Assembly: GCF_024707525.1 (NCBI RefSeq)
Contig: NZ_CP062231.1
Span: forward strand, 1,302,001-1,366,000
From: Rhizobium sp. TH2
GTDB taxonomy: Bacteria > Pseudomonadota > Alphaproteobacteria > Rhizobiales > Rhizobiaceae
DNA length: 64,000 nucleotides
Reading direction: 5' to 3'
The notes beneath the pieces are model-generated. The model saw only the letters and a program-made list of their open reading frames with translations. It was not told the origin of the DNA and did not search any database. This document shows positions 35,106 to 43,566 of the stretch, piece after piece (positions within the stretch are counted from its first letter, which is position 1; each line of letters begins with the position of its first letter). The translations under genes and the position numbers were made by a program.

Positions 35106-36170
35106 ATGCAAAAGTCCGAGATCGCTATCGCTGGCGACACATCAGGTGTCGAATTCCGCCTGCCCGTCGTCAAATTTCCGGGGGCCGACGCCTCCGCGCC
35201 GAAGACCTATATGCAGGCGGCACTCCATGCCGAGGAACTGCCCGGCGTCGCGGCCCTGCATTTCCTGATCCCCATGCTGGAAGCCGCCGAAAAGCGCGGC
35301 GATATCCTGGGCAGCATCACCATCGTGCCCAAGGCCAACCCGGTCGGCGCCAGCCAATATGTCAACGGCGCCAACGAAGGCCGTTTCGATCTTGGCAGCC
35401 GCACCAATTTCAACCGCGACTATCCGCTGCTGTCGGGCGATGAGCGCGACAGCCTGCTCGACGGCGTCGAAGAACTGCTCGCCGCCGAACAGCTCAAGCA
35501 CCATCTGCTGCATATGGCGTCGGGCGCCGACCTGATGCTCGACCTTCATTGCGACGACGAAAGCCAGCTCTACGCCTATCTGCATGAGGTCTGGTGGCCT
35601 GAGGCGACCGATCTCGCAGAGAGCATCGGCCTCGAAGCCGTGCTGCTCTCCGACGGCAAGTCATCCGCCTTTGAAGACGCAGTCACGCATGCCTGGCAGC
35701 ACGGCCCGCTCGGCAACCGCAAGGCCTGGCACGAAGGCCGCATCTCGCTGACCATGGAGTTTCGCGGCCTCGCCGATGTCGATCCCGTCCTCGGCCGCAT
35801 GGACGCCGAGGGCCTCTACGCCTTCCTGCAGCGCCGCGGCGTGCTCAAAGGCGAGCCGATCCGCAAGGAAAGCTTCGAAGGCGTCGTCGCCGGCCTCGAC
35901 TATGTCCAGATGGTCGATGCACCGGTCACCGGCATGGTGCTGTTCGAGCGCGAATACGGCGAGGTCGTGGAAAAGGGCGACCATCTCGCCACCATCGTCA
36001 CCACGCCGGGCGACGCCGCGGGCGACGTGAAGGTTACCGCTCCCGCCGAGGGCACGATCGTCACCCGCATCACCAGGCGCTTCGTGCGCCGGACCGACAA
36101 CCTGATGAAGATCGCCAGCCGGGAATTGTCGCAGGCCAAGCGGAAGAAGGGCGGCGGGCTGGAGGATTGA
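35106..36170 (+). CDS. succinylglutamate desuccinylase/aspartoacylase family protein
   Basis: 354 residues of the zinc-dependent M14-like AstE/AspA group. Visible metal-binding pattern: HAEELPG near residue 41 (H..E) and LDLHCDDE near 142 (second His). GSRTNFNRDYP and the late EYGEVVEKGDHLATIVTTPG are also typical. Such enzymes remove acyl groups from amino acids; the substrate cannot be told here. Single gene, followed by a repeat-containing gap. Confidence 0.85.
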   Translation: MQKSEIAIAGDTSGVEFRLPVVKFPGADASAPKTYMQAALHAEELPGVAALHFLIPMLEAAEKRGDILGSITIVPKANPVGASQYVNGANEGRFDLGSRTNFNRDYPLLSGDERDSLLDGVEELLAAEQLKHHLLHMASGADLMLDLHCDDESQLYAYLHEVWWPEATDLAESIGLEAVLLSDGKSSAFEDAVTHAWQHGPLGNRKAWHEGRISLTMEFRGLADVDPVLGRMDAEGLYAFLQRRGVLKGEPIRKESFEGVVAGLDYVQMVDAPVTGMVLFEREYGEVVEKGDHLATIVTTPGDAAGDVKVTAPAEGTIVTRITRRFVRRTDNLMKIASRELSQAKRKKGGGLED

Positions 36171-36590
36171 GGGGAACAAAGTCTCGTTCCTACCTTTGGG
36201 CAAACAAAAAGCCGGCTGTCGTTGCAGCCGGGTTCGCTTGTTGACAGACTTCGCACAACCCACGACGTGTTCCTCGGGCTTGCCCCGAGGATCGGCGAGC
36301 CTTTCATGGTCAAATTGAAACGTTCTGCCAGAGCAGGTTTTCGTCGGGGCTCAAGCGATCGGCAAGCGTCGTACATGGGCGAGCGGCCAAGGCGATCGCC
36401 TCTGATCCTGGCGGAAAGATGTCCGGGGCCGTATGTGAGGCGGCCCCCCGCGGCCCACGGACAGTGCCTCGATCGGTAGTAGCTGTGTCTGGAAATTGGT
36501 GGGCCGAAGGCTGCGCCCCTGCACGGTTTGCGCCTGGCCTGAATGTATCTTATCGTGAGCGGAGTGTCGGGCTGTTCTGGGGGAGATCGA
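36171..36590. other. intergenic region with a partial repeat element
   Basis: 420 bases without a supported gene. Contains a CCTCGGGC..GCCCCGAGG palindrome (36272-36290; a similar CTCGGG/CCCGAG unit occurs at 37817-37833) and the partial MITE-like element at 36306-36425. Confidence 0.55.
36306..36425. repeat. partial MITE-like element 3
   Basis: Left end ATGGTCAAATTGAAACGTTC then CTGCCAGAGCAGGTTTTCGTC, matching the arm-proximal part of the elements at 28739 and 49351, followed by GCGATCGCCTCTGATCCTGG and CGGAAAGATG(T/C)CCGG. No right-hand inverted repeat was found, so this copy is truncated or has lost its second half. Confidence 0.65.
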
Positions 36591-37658
36591 ATGTCGGCAT
36601 TGCCTTTCTCCAGGATTTCCGCGCGGCTGAACGCGCTTCTCGCTGCTATCGGATTGCTGGCGGTTGCTGCACTGACGACGCCGGACATTTCCGCACAAAC
36701 TGGCTACTTGCTGCAGATCCTGCTCGCCGGCATCTGGACCGTCTATGGACTGCAACTTATCGGGACGCTGATCGTGCAGCGGACAAGCGGGGACAGCATA
36801 AACCTGCCTGCGCTGACCATCGATGTGCTCGCTGTTCTGATCCCGCTTGCTGCGTTCCTTTTGATAGGCACGCGTGATCGATATCTCTATTGTGCAATCT
36901 GGCTGCTGAAGCCCCTGCGCCATTCCACCTACTTCCGGCTGCTGGGCAGGGTCCTGGCCAACGAGGCGCGCAATCTGATCGGTGTCACCTCGATTTTCGG
37001 CATCGTCCTGTTCGGCACTGCGCTTGCCGCATATCTCATCGAGCGTGACGCTCAGCCGGACGACTTCGGTAGCATTCCCCAGGCGATGTGGTGGGCGGTG
37101 GCGACGCTGACCACAACCGGCTATGGCGATGCGACTCCTCAGAGTTTCGCCGGTCGCGTCCTTGCCGGATTGGTGATGATGAGTGGCATCGGCATCTTTG
37201 CGCTCTGGGCCGGCATCCTCGCCACCGGTTTCTACCAAGAAGTCCGCCGTCAGGACTTCGTGCGCAATTGGCAACTGGTTGCGGCCGTGCCGCTGTTCCA
37301 GAAGCTTGGGCCGGCTGCGCTCATCGAGGTCGTCCGCGCGCTCAGGCCACGCATTGTGCCGGCTGGCACCGTTATCTGCCGCAAGGGTGAGACGGGAGAA
37401 CAGATGTTCTTCATCGTCGAGGGCCGTGTCACGGTCACGACCCCGAGCCCGGTGGAGCTCGGACCTGGCGGCTTCTTCGGCGAGATGGCGCTCGTCAGCG
37501 GCCAGCCCCGTTCGGCGACGGTCAGTGCCGCAACCGAGGTCTCGTTACTGTCGCTACACGCAATCGACTTCCAGATTCTGTCGAGCAGCAATACCGAAAT
37601 CGCGGATATCATCCACAGGACCGCGCGTGAGCGGCGCGACTTGTTGCCGAAAGCTTGA
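36591..37658 (+). CDS. cyclic-nucleotide-gated potassium channel, MloK1-like
   Basis: 355 residues, the same length as MloK1 of Mesorhizobium loti; the ATG at 36591 follows GGGAGA and gives MSALPFSRISARLNALLAA. Six membrane segments are visible; the selectivity filter TTTGYGD (near 175-181) sits in WWAVATLTTTGYGDATPQSF. A C-terminal cyclic-nucleotide-binding domain (about 230-345) has IVPAGTVICRKGETGEQMFF, GFFGEMALVSGQPRSATVSA with the phosphate-binding GE and R. Known for the family: cAMP binding opens the pore. Confidence 0.94.
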   Translation: MSALPFSRISARLNALLAAIGLLAVAALTTPDISAQTGYLLQILLAGIWTVYGLQLIGTLIVQRTSGDSINLPALTIDVLAVLIPLAAFLLIGTRDRYLYCAIWLLKPLRHSTYFRLLGRVLANEARNLIGVTSIFGIVLFGTALAAYLIERDAQPDDFGSIPQAMWWAVATLTTTGYGDATPQSFAGRVLAGLVMMSGIGIFALWAGILATGFYQEVRRQDFVRNWQLVAAVPLFQKLGPAALIEVVRALRPRIVPAGTVICRKGETGEQMFFIVEGRVTVTTPSPVELGPGGFFGEMALVSGQPRSATVSAATEVSLLSLHAIDFQILSSSNTEIADIIHRTARERRDLLPKA

Positions 37659-37854
37659 GAGCCTCATCTCTCCACTGAACCGCATGGCGAAAGCGACGAT
37701 GTCCACTCAGCTTCCCGATAAGAAGGGCGGCTCGCGCCGTCCTACTTATATGTCTTCAAACCGTTTCAAGTGCTGTAAGTAATTGAAATAACGTATTTAT
37801 CTTCCGCTACCAGATGCTCGGGACAAGCCCGAGGATGCCGTGGAAGCGTTTGTC

Positions 37855-37887
37855 GGCGGCCGCAGCCGGTTCTTGCGACCGGCCGCC
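37855..37887 (-). terminator. hairpin downstream of RTX-Q
   Basis: Stem GGCGGCCG (37855-37862) with CGGCCGCC (37880-37887), 30 bases past the stop of the minus-strand gene. No T-run on that strand, so function as a terminator is only suggested by position. Confidence 0.4.
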
Positions 37888-37916
37888 TAGCATGTCTCGC
37901 AATCCGCCGGAAAAGA

Positions 37917-38345
37917 TCACACGACGTCGAAATACTCGTCCGCGTGCTGCTTGACGTGGTCGATATCGACGCCTTTGAGCACGATCTTGGTGCCTTTGCC
38001 GAGATTGATCTCGACGTCGCCGTTCTTCAGCTCCTTGGCGTGCTTGGCCACGTCGTCGGCATCCTTGATGCCCTTGAAGCCGCCCTTGGATATGTGGATC
38101 ATATCGACGCCGAACTCGAAATCCGTGATCGTGTCCTTGCCGGAACCCTTGGTGAACACGAACGTGTCCGCCCCTTCGCCGCCGGTCAGCTGGTCCTTGC
38201 CCTGGCCGCCGTTGAGGAAATCGTCACCGTCAAGGCCGAAAAGCTGGTCCTTGCCCTGTTTGCCGAACAGGAAATCCTGAAGATCGGTCACACCGTCCGC
38301 GGCGTTGAGAATGTCGCTCTTGTTGGTTCCGGTAATCGTTGCCAT
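37917..38345 (-). CDS. mini RTX protein (RTX-Q)
   Basis: 142 residues, MATITGTNKSDILNAADGVT. Only an RTX patch (about 25-65: GKQGKDQLFGLDGDDFLNGG) followed by GKDTITDFEFGVD and a C-terminal domain ending QHADEYFDVV. It is an RTX C-module without any beta-helix or other head, so it could be a minimal type I substrate or a decayed paralogue; its intact frame and a purine-rich ribosome region (AATGAGAGAGAG) argue for a gene. Confidence 0.83.
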   Translation of the reverse strand: MATITGTNKSDILNAADGVTDLQDFLFGKQGKDQLFGLDGDDFLNGGQGKDQLTGGEGADTFVFTKGSGKDTITDFEFGVDMIHISKGGFKGIKDADDVAKHAKELKNGDVEINLGKGTKIVLKGVDIDHVKQHADEYFDVV

Positions 38346-38712
38346 GCTGCTATCTCTCTCTCATTGCGAATCAGTTTCGTAAGATTTGCGGGTTTTATTT
38401 CAAAAAGATCGGCAATATGCAATCAACCTAAAGTGCTTATTGCGCTTCTTACGGCCGCATCGCTTGGCACCCTTAACGGCGCCTTAAGTTTCCGTTGCCG
38501 CCGTCCCGCCTCCGGACAACGTCTGAACCATTAGAATCCTCTGATAATCCAGCCTGGCACAGCCTTTGCGTCTTAGTTTGCGGGGGCTGGAGCGCAAGCG
38601 GCCGCCATTGCCAGGGGAAGCAACACTGATCACCGGTAAGTGATTGCAATGTTATCGGATTTTCAGTGGAACCTTTTCCCGCTCATTGCGTTTGATGCGC
38701 CGGAGAATGAGC
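38346..38712. other. divergent promoter region of RTX-Q and DUF982
   Basis: 367 bases with no supported gene. The right end carries an EcfG-type promoter (38668-38692). The left end, upstream of RTX-Q, is AT-rich (about 38370-38440). Confidence 0.5.
38668..38692 (+). promoter_or_regulatory. candidate EcfG (general stress) promoter
   Basis: GGAAC at 38668-38672, 16 bases, then CGTT at 38689-38692, an exact match to the GGAAC-N16/17-CGTT pattern used by alphaproteobacterial EcfG/RpoE2 sigma factors, 21 bases before the DUF982 start. The short leader leaves room for a ribosome site (GGAG at 38702). Confidence 0.6.
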
Positions 38713-38964
38713 ATGACAGACGACAAATTTTTCAGCATACCGGTAACCCTGAGTTCGGGCGGCGCCCGAAAAATCACCATCAGAAGCGCTGGCGAGGCAG
38801 CCTGGTTCCTGGCCGAGAAATGGCCGAGGCTCGATGGTTCCGCCTTCATGAAGGCGTTGCGCGCCTGCGCCGCCGTGCTTGATGGCCGCCGCCCCGTCAT
38901 CCATGCCCGCCGCGCGCTGCTGCTCGCCGCCCGCGAGGCCGAACTGGCGGTCGACGGGCGCTGA
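38713..38964 (+). CDS. DUF982 family protein
   Basis: 83 residues from the ATG at 38713, preceded by CCGGAGAATGAGC. The pattern (ITIRSAGEAAWFLAEKWP, KALRACAAVLDGRRP, ARRALLLAAREAEL) matches DUF982, small rhizobial proteins of unknown function that are often multi-copy. A candidate EcfG promoter directly upstream suggests induction under general stress. Confidence 0.88.
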   Translation: MTDDKFFSIPVTLSSGGARKITIRSAGEAAWFLAEKWPRLDGSAFMKALRACAAVLDGRRPVIHARRALLLAAREAELAVDGR

Positions 38965-39213
38965 GCCCGGGCTATGAATGGTCGCATGATGCGAGCGGTC
39001 CGACCCGCTTCGCCAACGCGGATGGTTTGCGATTCCACGCCTCCGGTTGAAAATCGCCGAAATCGCCTCGGCCCGAACGTCGCGACAGTCTTTCCGCAAA
39101 ACGCGCAATAATATTCCGCATCTGCCGCATTTTTGCGCAATGCGCTGCTGAACGTTGGCGCGTTCGATTTGTTATTCTCCCGCCACCCCAAGACGTGAGA
39201 ATGGAGAATGACA

Positions 39214-39987
39214 ATGAATTGGCTGAAAATCATCGCGGGCGCCGCACTTCTGCAAGTGGTACTGCTCGCACCCGCCCAGGCCGGCGAGAACCTCGACGCG
39301 ATCAAATCCGCTGGCGTGCTGAAGATCGGCACCGAGGGCACCTACGCCCCGTTCACCTTCCATGACCCGGATGGCAAGCTGGTCGGCTTCGATGTCGAGA
39401 TCGGCGAGGCCGTCGCCGAGAAGCTCGGCGTCAAGGCGGAGTTCCTCGAAGGCAAGTGGGACGGCCTGATCGCCGGCCTCGATGCCACCCGCTATGACGT
39501 GGTCGTCAACCAGGTCGGCATCACCGATCAGCGCAAGCAGAAATACGATTTCTCCGAACCCTATATCGCCTCCAAGGCCGTGCTGATCGTGCGCGCCGAC
39601 GATGACGGCATCAAGGGTTTCGCCGATCTCAAGGGCAAGAAGTCGGCGCAATCACTGACCTCGAGTTTCGGCAAGCTGGCGGAAGCCTCCGGCGCCGAAC
39701 TGGTCGGCACCGACGGGTTCGACCAGGCGATCCAGTTGGTGCTCACCGGCCGCGCCGATGCGACCATCAACGACAGCCTGTCCTTCCTCGATTTCAAGAA
39801 GCACAAGCCCGACGCCCCGGTGAAGATCGCCGCCGAACAGGCGGACGCGGATTATTCCGGCATCATCTTCCGCAAGGGCGATGCGGACCTGAAGGCCGCG
39901 ATCGACAAGGCGCTGGTGGATATCAAGGCGGATGGGACGTATCAGAAGATCGCGGATAAGTACTTTGGGCAGGATGTTTCGAAGTAA
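39214..39987 (+). CDS. polar amino-acid ABC transporter, substrate-binding protein
   Basis: 257 residues. The ATG at 39214 lies seven bases after GGAG (39203-39206); the ATG six bases earlier is too close. A signal peptide ends at APAQA-GEN. GVLKIGTEGTYAPFTFHDPD, GFDVEIGEAVAEKLGVK and DVVVNQVGIT are typical of family 3 periplasmic solute-binding proteins, nearest to cystine binders (FliY/TcyA-like). It feeds the permease and ATPase encoded downstream. Confidence 0.92.
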   Translation: MNWLKIIAGAALLQVVLLAPAQAGENLDAIKSAGVLKIGTEGTYAPFTFHDPDGKLVGFDVEIGEAVAEKLGVKAEFLEGKWDGLIAGLDATRYDVVVNQVGITDQRKQKYDFSEPYIASKAVLIVRADDDGIKGFADLKGKKSAQSLTSSFGKLAEASGAELVGTDGFDQAIQLVLTGRADATINDSLSFLDFKKHKPDAPVKIAAEQADADYSGIIFRKGDADLKAAIDKALVDIKADGTYQKIADKYFGQDVSK

Positions 39988-39995
39988 GTAGAGAT

Positions 39996-40174
39996 AGTAA
40001 GAAAGACCCCGCCCCAAACCCCTCCCCACAAGGGGGAGGGGCTTAACCAAGCCGCACCTCTTTTGCTCAAATCTCCAGAGCAACATATGACGAGGGTTAG
40101 AAGGGGCAAGGCATCGCCACGGGTTAGCCCCTCCCCCTTGTGGGGAGGGGTTGGGGCGGGGACTTTCTTCCTAC
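39996..40174. repeat. large palindromic element between transporter genes
   Basis: Two inverted arms of about 50 bases (39996-40048 and 40121-40174) share GAAAG(A/T)CCCCGCCCCAA and (A)CCCCTCCCCACAAGGGGG-AGGGGC, with a 70-base centre. Inside each arm CCCCTCCCCACAAGGGGGAGGGG is itself a hairpin. It separates the binding-protein stop from the permease start and may terminate, process or stabilise the mRNA so that the binding protein is made in excess. It resembles rhizobial intergenic palindromes. Confidence 0.85.
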
Positions 40175-40199
40175 ACGCCATCAACAGAAGGACACCACC

Positions 40200-40883
40200 G
40201 TGCCACCCTGGCTCCAACTGATGCTGGATTCGCTGCCGTCACTCCTCTGGGCCGGCCTGATCTTCACCATCCCGCTGACACTGCTGTCCTTCGTGCTCGG
40301 CCTGTCGCTCGGCCTGGTCACGGCCGTCACGCGCCTCTTTGCGCCGAAGCCACTTGTGTGGCTCGCCCGCTTCTACGTCTGGATTTTTCGCGGCACGCCG
40401 CTGCTCGTCCAGCTCTTCGTGATATTCTACGGCCTGCCGACGAGTACCGGCATCGTGCTCGATGCGTTTTCGGCGGCGCTGATCGGCTTCACGCTCAATG
40501 TCGGCGCCTATACGTCGGAGATCATTCGCGCCGCGATCTCGTCGGTGCCGCGCGGCCAGTGGGAGGCGGCCTATTCGATCGGCATGAGCTGGAGCCAGGC
40601 CATGCGCCGCACCATCCTGCCGCAGGCGACCCGCGTCTCGGTGCCGCCGCTGTCCAACACCTTCATCTCGCTGGTCAAGGACACCTCGCTCGCCGCCGCC
40701 ATCACCGTGCCGGAACTGTTCCAGACCGCCCAGCGCATCGTCGCCACAACCTACGAGCCGTTGATCCTCTATATCGAGGCCGCGCTGATCTATCTTGCGT
40801 TGAGCTCGGTGCTCTCGGCCCTGCAGGAGCGGCTGGAGAAGCGCTTCGAACGCTATGGCGGCTATCTGGAGGCGCGGACATGA
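40200..40883 (+). CDS. polar amino-acid ABC transporter, permease
   Basis: 227 residues from the GTG at 40200 (AGAAGGA upstream); earlier ATGs lie inside the palindromic element. Five hydrophobic segments and the HisM/HisQ-type motif EIIRAAISSVPRGQWEAAYSIG (EAA loop) are visible, as is IFRGTPLLVQLFVIFYGLP. Inner-membrane channel of the importer; probably a homodimer because only one permease gene is present. Stop overlaps the ATPase start (ATGA). Confidence 0.93.
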   Translation: MPPWLQLMLDSLPSLLWAGLIFTIPLTLLSFVLGLSLGLVTAVTRLFAPKPLVWLARFYVWIFRGTPLLVQLFVIFYGLPTSTGIVLDAFSAALIGFTLNVGAYTSEIIRAAISSVPRGQWEAAYSIGMSWSQAMRRTILPQATRVSVPPLSNTFISLVKDTSLAAAITVPELFQTAQRIVATTYEPLILYIEAALIYLALSSVLSALQERLEKRFERYGGYLEART

Positions 40884-41641
40884 TCGAGCTCAGCCATATC
40901 GAAAAGAAGTTCGGCGATAACCATGTGCTCAAGGATATCAGCCTGACGCTTGCCGAGGGCAGTGTCACCGCACTGGTCGGCCCCTCCGGCGGCGGCAAGA
41001 GTACGCTGCTGCGCTCGATCAATCTCTTGGAAATCCCGACATCCGGCACCATCCGCCTCGGCGAGGCGAAGCTCGAGTTCACCCCCGGCCGCAAGCCGGG
41101 CTGGACCGAGGTGCAAAAGCTCCGCCGCCAGACCGGCATGGTGTTCCAGAATTTCCAGCTCTTCCCGCATCGGACGGCGATCGGCAATGTCATGGAAGGC
41201 CTGCTGACAGTGCTGAAATGGCCGGCAGACAAGGCGAAGGCCCGCGCTCTCGAATTGCTCGAAAAGGTCGGCATGGCGCACAAGGCCGACGCCTGGCCCT
41301 CGACGCTCTCGGGCGGCCAGCAGCAGCGCGTCGCCATTGCCCGCGCGCTCGCGCCATCGCCCCGCGTGCTGCTCTGCGACGAGCCCACCTCGGCGCTCGA
41401 TCCGGAACTGGCGGAAGAAGTCGTCGAAGTGCTCTCGCGCCTAGCCCGCGAAGGCACGACCATGGTCATGGCCACCCACGACCTGCGGCTGGCCTCCCGC
41501 GTCGCCGACCACGTCGTCTTCCTCGATGCCGGCGTTGTGGTGGAAAGCGGCGCGCCGAGGGACATTTTCCAGACGCCGGAGCGCGAACGGACGAAGCGGT
41601 TTATCGCCTCGCTGAATACGGCGGTGAGTTATGATATTTGA
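40880..41641 (+). CDS. polar amino-acid ABC transporter, ATP-binding protein
   Basis: 253 residues. Walker A GPSGGGKST near 34, Q-loop GMVFQNFQLFPH, signature LSGGQQQRVAIARAL, Walker B LLCDEPTSALDPE and H-loop MVMATHDLRLA are all intact. GlnQ/TcyN type. Overlaps the permease gene by four bases, so the three genes 39214-41641 form one importer operon. Confidence 0.96.
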   Translation: MIELSHIEKKFGDNHVLKDISLTLAEGSVTALVGPSGGGKSTLLRSINLLEIPTSGTIRLGEAKLEFTPGRKPGWTEVQKLRRQTGMVFQNFQLFPHRTAIGNVMEGLLTVLKWPADKAKARALELLEKVGMAHKADAWPSTLSGGQQQRVAIARALAPSPRVLLCDEPTSALDPELAEEVVEVLSRLAREGTTMVMATHDLRLASRVADHVVFLDAGVVVESGAPRDIFQTPERERTKRFIASLNTAVSYDI

Positions 41642-41672
41642 GGACGGCGATGCAAGACGTTTGCAGGATTAC

Positions 41673-43487
41673 TCAGATGTCGGCGTATATGGCGCGATTT
41701 GCGCCGTCTTCGATGTAGAGCAAACCGTTGCCAGGCAGATCGATGATAAGGTCGTTGCCTCTTTCCTTCACCAGTTTGTGGAGCTGGTTAGTTGATCTGA
41801 AGTTGAAATCAGTGAGATCCAAAGTATTGCCGTAGCCGTAGCCATCTCTACCGAGTTGGATCCGGTCGCGCCCATCGCCGCGAAAAATCACAAACTCGTT
41901 GAAGCCATCGCCGCCCGCCAGCACATCGTCGCCTTTGCTTCCGACAAGTGTGTCGTCGCCGCGGTCGCCAAAGAGCTTGTCATTGCCATCTCCGCCGAAG
42001 AGGAAATCGTCTCCGCCTTTAGTATGAACGTTGTCATTGCCGCCGAGACCGTAATATGTTTCCGACCCGCTGATGCCTCGATAACTATCGGCGCCTTGGG
42101 TCCCCATGACGACATCGCCAGCACGTGTGACGCCGTTGACGGTTACAACGAGTTCACCGGTCGCCGTATGAAAGCCGTCGGTCATGGTATATTCGATGAC
42201 GAGCGTTGCCTGCTGGCCATTGACTAGGTCGTCATGTGCGTCCGTCACCAGCAATTGGCCGCTTTCGGTAATCGTTACGCTGCCTTCCCCTTGTACGACG
42301 CTTGCGGATTCGACGCTGAGCACGTCGCCCCAATCGGCGACAACATCGTTTTGCAAGACATCAATCTGAACCTGTTCGCCTTCGGCCACGGTCCCGCCGT
42401 CATCGACGGCAACGGGCGGATCGTTGCTATCCGTCGGGCGGTAGATCCGCTGCTTTACATGGGTATACTGACCGTCATTCCACTCCCAGTTCACTACAAA
42501 CGCACCGCCATCCAGTGCCTCGATCCTCGTATCGACGCCGACCAGGTCGTGAACGACGTAAGGGCGGCCCACCGATGTTCCATCGGCGTCGTAGACCTGC
42601 ACCACTGTGTCGTAGTAATGGAAAACCTCGTCTGAGAGATGCGACCACGCAATAGCCCAGCCGCCGTTGCTCAGGCCGGCAATAGTCAGCGGAGTGCCGC
42701 CGTCAGGCACGTCACCGATGACGGCACCGTCGCCGACTTTTGTTCCATTTGCGTCATAGCGCTGGGTATAGCGGAGACCTCCCTGCTGGTAGAGCGTGAT
42801 CCAGCCTCCGTCCTTCATCGCCGCTATCATCGGTGTGTAGAAATAGGTCGCGGGATATGTCGATATGGCGCCTGACGCAATGCCGTCGCTGGTGAAGTGC
42901 TGCTGATACCAGGTGTCAAGCGTCTTCCATGTGGCGACCCAACCTCCGTCTTCGAGCACGGTCACGTCGCTGTCATAGATCCCGGAATAGGGTAAGGTTG
43001 ATAGAGTGACGCTGGAACCCACAGGCTGTCCATCGGCATCGTACCGCTGTTGGACGAGGTCCCATTGCGCACCGGCTTGTTGCAGGTCTACGCCGACCCA
43101 GCCCCCGTCCGGCAGGCCCGCAATGCGTTCGGAGCCTCCGTCCATCGCATCGTTCAACTCGACCCGCTGGCCGGACGCGTCGAAACGCCAGGCAGTTTCC
43201 ACTGAAGTGTTTGTAGTCGCGTCCCAGTCCCAGCCAGTGATCAGCCAGCCGCCATCAGACAGCGTCGTGACCGCAGGTGAGGACAAGAGTCCGAGATTCT
43301 GCTCGCCGCCCACCTCGGATCCGCTCGCATCGTAGCGCTGCATCCGAACGCCCGTTGTACCCCCCTCATCCACCACCCATGTCACAATCCATCCGCCATC
43401 TGCGAGTTCGTCGATGGATGTCTTGGAGAAATGATGGGAGCCGGATGTGGAGAGAGTGGTGATTTCATCGGCAATGAACTTTGTCAT
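41673..43487 (-). CDS. RTX protein with seven-repeat propeller-like head (RTX-R)
   Basis: 604 residues. Residues 20-355 contain seven repeats of about 45 residues with the core (L/M)xDGGW(I/V)xxW..., several followed by QRYDA(S/D)G..VG; seven such units suggest a seven-bladed beta-propeller. Residues about 358-455 form a cadherin/VCBS-like Ig domain (VAEGEQVQIDVLQNDVV, VIEYTMTDGFHTATGELVVT). RTX turns at 470-530 (GLGGNDNVHTKGGDDFLFGG) precede GRDRIQLGRDG and the end NRAIYADI. No Sec signal. Tandem duplicate of the next gene. Confidence 0.88.
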   Translation of the reverse strand: MTKFIADEITTLSTSGSHHFSKTSIDELADGGWIVTWVVDEGGTTGVRMQRYDASGSEVGGEQNLGLLSSPAVTTLSDGGWLITGWDWDATTNTSVETAWRFDASGQRVELNDAMDGGSERIAGLPDGGWVGVDLQQAGAQWDLVQQRYDADGQPVGSSVTLSTLPYSGIYDSDVTVLEDGGWVATWKTLDTWYQQHFTSDGIASGAISTYPATYFYTPMIAAMKDGGWITLYQQGGLRYTQRYDANGTKVGDGAVIGDVPDGGTPLTIAGLSNGGWAIAWSHLSDEVFHYYDTVVQVYDADGTSVGRPYVVHDLVGVDTRIEALDGGAFVVNWEWNDGQYTHVKQRIYRPTDSNDPPVAVDDGGTVAEGEQVQIDVLQNDVVADWGDVLSVESASVVQGEGSVTITESGQLLVTDAHDDLVNGQQATLVIEYTMTDGFHTATGELVVTVNGVTRAGDVVMGTQGADSYRGISGSETYYGLGGNDNVHTKGGDDFLFGGDGNDKLFGDRGDDTLVGSKGDDVLAGGDGFNEFVIFRGDGRDRIQLGRDGYGYGNTLDLTDFNFRSTNQLHKLVKERGNDLIIDLPGNGLLYIEDGANRAIYADI

Positions 43488-43566
43488 CGTATGCCCTTGA
43501 ATAGTGATAAAAAGCTATCTGATTGATGTCAAAAGGAAATTCCGAGAGAGAGGCCCTCGGGACAGC

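Noticed and set aside
36419..36877. 152-codon frame overlapping the start of the potassium channel gene
   Set aside because: It overlaps the channel in another frame and starts in a repeat element; the channel start at 36591 matches MloK1.
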